Below are positions 5,238-7,271 of a stretch of 7,271 bases of DNA, piece by piece; the stretch's first letter is position 1, and every line of letters begins with the position of its first letter. The stretch is from Desulfobacula sp. (GTDB lineage: Bacteria > Desulfobacterota > Desulfobacteria > Desulfobacterales > Desulfobacteraceae). The notes under the pieces were generated by a model. The model was not told where the DNA came from. It saw nothing but the letters and a program-made list of their open reading frames with translations, and did not search any database. The stretch covers positions 1 through 7,271 of the forward strand of contig JABIYQ010000540.1 of NCBI GenBank assembly GCA_018702715.1, in the 5' to 3' direction. The position numbers were made by a program, and so were the translations under genes.

Positions 5238-6335
5238 TCATTTTAAATATCCCTTAATAAGAATATCGTCGTCAAATTGAGTAACGATTACGTCTTTGAG
5301 TTTAAAGGCATCTTTTATCAACAAAGGACCCTTGCCTTCAAATATCGGAGTACCATCGCTGCCGCCTAAAAATTTAGGTGCTAAAAAAAACAGAACTTTA
5401 TTTACAATCCCGGCCTTAAGCACAGATCCTGCCACTCGACTCCCACCTTCAATCAAAAGGCTTAAAATTGACATCTGCCCTAACCTAATCATCAGTTCAT
5501 TTAAATCAAGTCTATTGTCCTTTAAAGGGATTTGAAGAATTTGAACCCCCCTTTTTTCAAGCGCAGCTTTTTTTTGTGTGGAAACTTCAGGGCCTGTAAC
5601 AATTATGGTTTTAGCAGTGGAATCCTGGGTGATAAGATTTGCATCTTCTTTAATCGTTAAATGGGTATCCAGAACAATCCTTACCGGGTCTTTAGTCTGG
5701 ACTCCTTTAATTCTTGAAGTCAGGCAGGGATTGTCAGCATGCAAGGTCCCTGATCCCACTAAAATTGCATCTACTTCATGGCGGATCTTATGGACATGAG
5801 CCCTGGATTTTTCATTGGTGATCCATTTTGAATCCCCTGTGGAAGTGGCGATTTTCCCATCCAAAGTGGAAGCGCACTTCAAAATAACAAAGGGTTTGTT
5901 TTCATTTTGAGTAAACCAGGAGAATGTTTCGATCAGATGTTTAGATTCTTTTTCAAGAACTCCGGTAACAACCTTGATGCCATTGTCCTTAAGATAGTTC
6001 AACCCATCACCGCAAACATTGGGATTGGGATCAATACATCCCACAACAACTTTTTTAATTCCGGCTTTAATAATTTTATGGGTGCAAGGCGGGGTTTTCC
6101 CAAAATGGTTGCAAGGCTCAAGTGTCACATAAAGGGTTGCATCCAATGCCTTGGGACCTGCATCATCCAGAGCCTCTACTTCAGCATGAGGCAAACCTGC
6201 TGCTCTGTGAAATCCTTTTCCAACGATTGTTCCTTTTCTTACAACGACAGCACCGACACAGGGGTTAGGAGATGTAAATCCATTTGCTCTTTGTGCAAGG
6301 GATAACGCCTGCTGCATGTATTCATGATCTATCAT
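5238..6335 (-). CDS. ribD: Bifunctional diaminohydroxyphosphoribosylaminopyrimidine deaminase / reductase RibD
   Basis: RibD deaminates and then reduces the pyrimidine produced by GTP cyclohydrolase II, using NADPH. The start ATG 6333-6335 (MIDHEYMQQALSLA) gives 365 residues, the standard length; the frame is open further upstream but those codons lie over nrdR in another frame. The deaminase domain (1 to about 145) has HAEVEAL with zinc ligand H50 and catalytic E52, and PCNHFGKTPPC with C75 and C84. The reductase domain (about 147-365) has KCASTLDGKIAT, SKWIT with the following Arg/His-rich helix, VGSGTLHADNPCLTSR, LLIEGGSRVAGS and FFLAPKFLGG. Both active sites look complete. The start overlaps the nrdR end by 14 nt, with TAAGG directly before it, so translation is probably coupled. 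No FMN riboswitch can fit upstream. Confidence 0.97.
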   Translation of the reverse strand: MIDHEYMQQALSLAQRANGFTSPNPCVGAVVVRKGTIVGKGFHRAAGLPHAEVEALDDAGPKALDATLYVTLEPCNHFGKTPPCTHKIIKAGIKKVVVGCIDPNPNVCGDGLNYLKDNGIKVVTGVLEKESKHLIETFSWFTQNENKPFVILKCASTLDGKIATSTGDSKWITNEKSRAHVHKIRHEVDAILVGSGTLHADNPCLTSRIKGVQTKDPVRIVLDTHLTIKEDANLITQDSTAKTIIVTGPEVSTQKKAALEKRGVQILQIPLKDNRLDLNELMIRLGQMSILSLLIEGGSRVAGSVLKAGIVNKVLFFLAPKFLGGSDGTPIFEGKGPLLIKDAFKLKDVIVTQFDDDILIKGYLK

Positions 6336-6828
6336 CGGCCTTATCCAGGGTCCCATCAAATTCCAGGGGAAGACATTTTTCCGGGGCCAACCCCTTAAGC
6401 TCCTTAATAAAATCGGCGACGTCCTTAAATTCCCTGTACACCGATGCAAACCGGACGTAGGCAACATCATCGATTTGCTTTAAAGCCGCAATGATTTTTT
6501 CTCCCACAATTTTTGAAGGCAATTCCGAATCATTGTTTTCTCTTAATTCCTGCTCAATGGTATCCACGGTTTCTTCGATACGATTAATGCTGATAGCTCT
6601 TTTTTCACAGGCTTTTTTAATACCGGACAAAACTTTTTTCCTGTTAAAATCTTCCCTTCGGCCATCTTTTTTTACGATTATAATTGGTACCTGTACAAAG
6701 CGTTCATAAGTTGTAAATCTCTGGCTACATTCCTGGCATTCTCTGCGTCGACGAACTTCAAACTCAATCTTGCCCGGACGCGAATCAATAACTCTTGTGT
6801 TTGGTTTTCCGCAAAATGGGCATTCCAT
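6322..6828 (-). CDS. nrdR: Transcriptional repressor NrdR
   Basis: NrdR binds NrdR boxes upstream of ribonucleotide reductase genes and represses them according to the ATP/dATP bound. The zinc ribbon is complete: C3 and C6 in MECPFCG, and C31 and C34 in CQECSQRFTTYE, with the basic RRRRE between. An ATP-cone domain follows (about 46-136), including VKKDGRREDFNRKKVLSGI, the SKIVGEKI helix and VAYVRFASVYREFKD. At 168 residues it is somewhat longer than the usual 150 or so; the extra residues are a poorly conserved tail after FIKELKGL. The ATG 6826-6828 has AAGAGG five bases upstream and begins 17 nt after the dCMP deaminase stop. The neighbour fits: dCMP deaminase and NrdR both govern deoxynucleotide supply. 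I see no NrdR-box pair in this window, so its targets are elsewhere. Confidence 0.97.
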   Translation of the reverse strand: MECPFCGKPNTRVIDSRPGKIEFEVRRRRECQECSQRFTTYERFVQVPIIIVKKDGRREDFNRKKVLSGIKKACEKRAISINRIEETVDTIEQELRENNDSELPSKIVGEKIIAALKQIDDVAYVRFASVYREFKDVADFIKELKGLAPEKCLPLEFDGTLDKADDRS

Positions 6829-6845
6829 AGGAGCCTCTTTCTTGT

Positions 6846-7271
6846 TCAGGTCTCAAGTCGGATGAGTTCTACCTTGGCCTTGTCAAACATATCCAAAGTC
6901 AAAGGGTCATTATACCCATCTTTATAATAAACAGTTTTAATCCCGGCATTAATTATCATTTTTGAGCAAATGGAACAAGGCTGATTCGTACAATAAAGCA
7001 CAGATCCATTCACCCTGATTCCGTGATAAGCTGCCTGAATAATTGCATTTTGTTCTGCATGAACACCACGGCATAATTCATGTTTTTCCCCTGAAGGCAC
7101 ATTCAATTGCACTCTGAGGCATCCGACTTCCAGGCAATGGGGAACTTTAGCCGGTGCACCATTATAGCCTGTGCAAAGGATCCTTTTTCCCTTTACCAGA
7201 ACTGCCCCTACTTTTCTTCTTGTACAGGTCGCGCGGGAAGCAACGAGATCACAAATTCCCATAAAATATTC
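6846..7271 (-). CDS. dCMP deaminase (ComEB type), 5' end cut by window edge
   Basis: dCMP deaminase converts dCMP to dUMP, feeding thymidylate synthesis. The frame ends at TGA 6846-6848 and stays open to the right edge. The first ATG in the window (7260-7262) is internal, because the codons before it read Glu-Tyr-Phe, giving EYFMGICDLVASRATC, which matches the usual interior of this family. A few N-terminal residues are therefore missing, and 141 are visible. Zinc and catalytic motifs, numbered from that internal Met, are GVHAEQNAI (H68, E70) and QPCSICSKM (C96, C99). TRRKVGAVLVKGKRILCTGYNGAP is typical, and the HC...GC...C spacing ahead of the HAE motif is that of ComEB-like enzymes. The gene is likely the first visible member of the operon that continues into nrdR and the rib genes. 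Confidence 0.95.
   Translation of the reverse strand, partial: EYFMGICDLVASRATCTRRKVGAVLVKGKRILCTGYNGAPAKVPHCLEVGCLRVQLNVPSGEKHELCRGVHAEQNAIIQAAYHGIRVNGSVLYCTNQPCSICSKMIINAGIKTVYYKDGYNDPLTLDMFDKAKVELIRLET

Noticed and set aside
5907..6305. 132-codon plus-strand ORF
   Set aside because: It lies entirely antisense to ribD, whose motifs account for this DNA; the translation has no domain logic.
6322..6470. N-terminal extension of RibD by 45 residues
   Set aside because: The added residues lie over nrdR in another frame and resemble no RibD; the standard RibD N-terminus begins at the ATG at 6333-6335.
6336..6845. FMN riboswitch upstream of ribD
   Set aside because: The region directly upstream is nrdR coding sequence and I find no conserved RFN-element core; any leader riboswitch would have to lie beyond the right edge.

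Overview
All the genes I can support read on the minus strand, so they are described here from the right edge to the left. Composition is AT-rich but balanced, spacing is tight, and the gene order dCMP deaminase - nrdR - ribD - ribE - ribBA - ribH - nusB is one I associate with deltaproteobacteria / Desulfobacterota, most plausibly a Desulfobacteraceae-like anaerobe. That placement is inference from gene order and protein style, not from a marker gene.

Right part (about 7271-2285): the C-terminal portion of a ComEB-type dCMP deaminase (its N-terminus lies beyond the edge) is followed after 17 nt by nrdR, the zinc-ribbon/ATP-cone repressor of ribonucleotide reductase genes. nrdR overlaps ribD by 14 nt. 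Then come ribE (riboflavin synthase), the fused ribBA, ribH (lumazine synthase) and nusB. Together RibBA, RibD, RibE and RibH supply every step from GTP and ribulose 5-phosphate to riboflavin except dephosphorylation of the RibD product. No FMN riboswitch is visible in front of ribD. A near-consensus promoter lies in the 142-nt gap before ribH, so ribH-nusB may also be transcribed separately.

Middle (about 2275-1268): a glyoxalase-II-like metallo-beta-lactamase-fold hydrolase starts at a TTG behind a perfect AGGAGG. It is followed by a 387-nt stretch with no convincing gene, which holds several inverted repeats, a weak promoter candidate and a doubtful 54-codon ORF.

Left part (1267-1): an exported DUF1573-family protein whose frame is interrupted once, by an in-frame TGA exactly where the family has the first Cys of its Cys-Gly-Cys motif. 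The frame on both sides is intact and family-like. The best reading is a 233-residue selenoprotein with a Sec-Gly-Cys motif. This is the most interesting feature of the window, although the stem-loops around the TGA do not match the standard bacterial SECIS convincingly. Downstream lies a HAD-family phosphatase cut by the left edge. It is of possible interest because the riboflavin pathway needs a HAD phosphatase, but the link is speculative.
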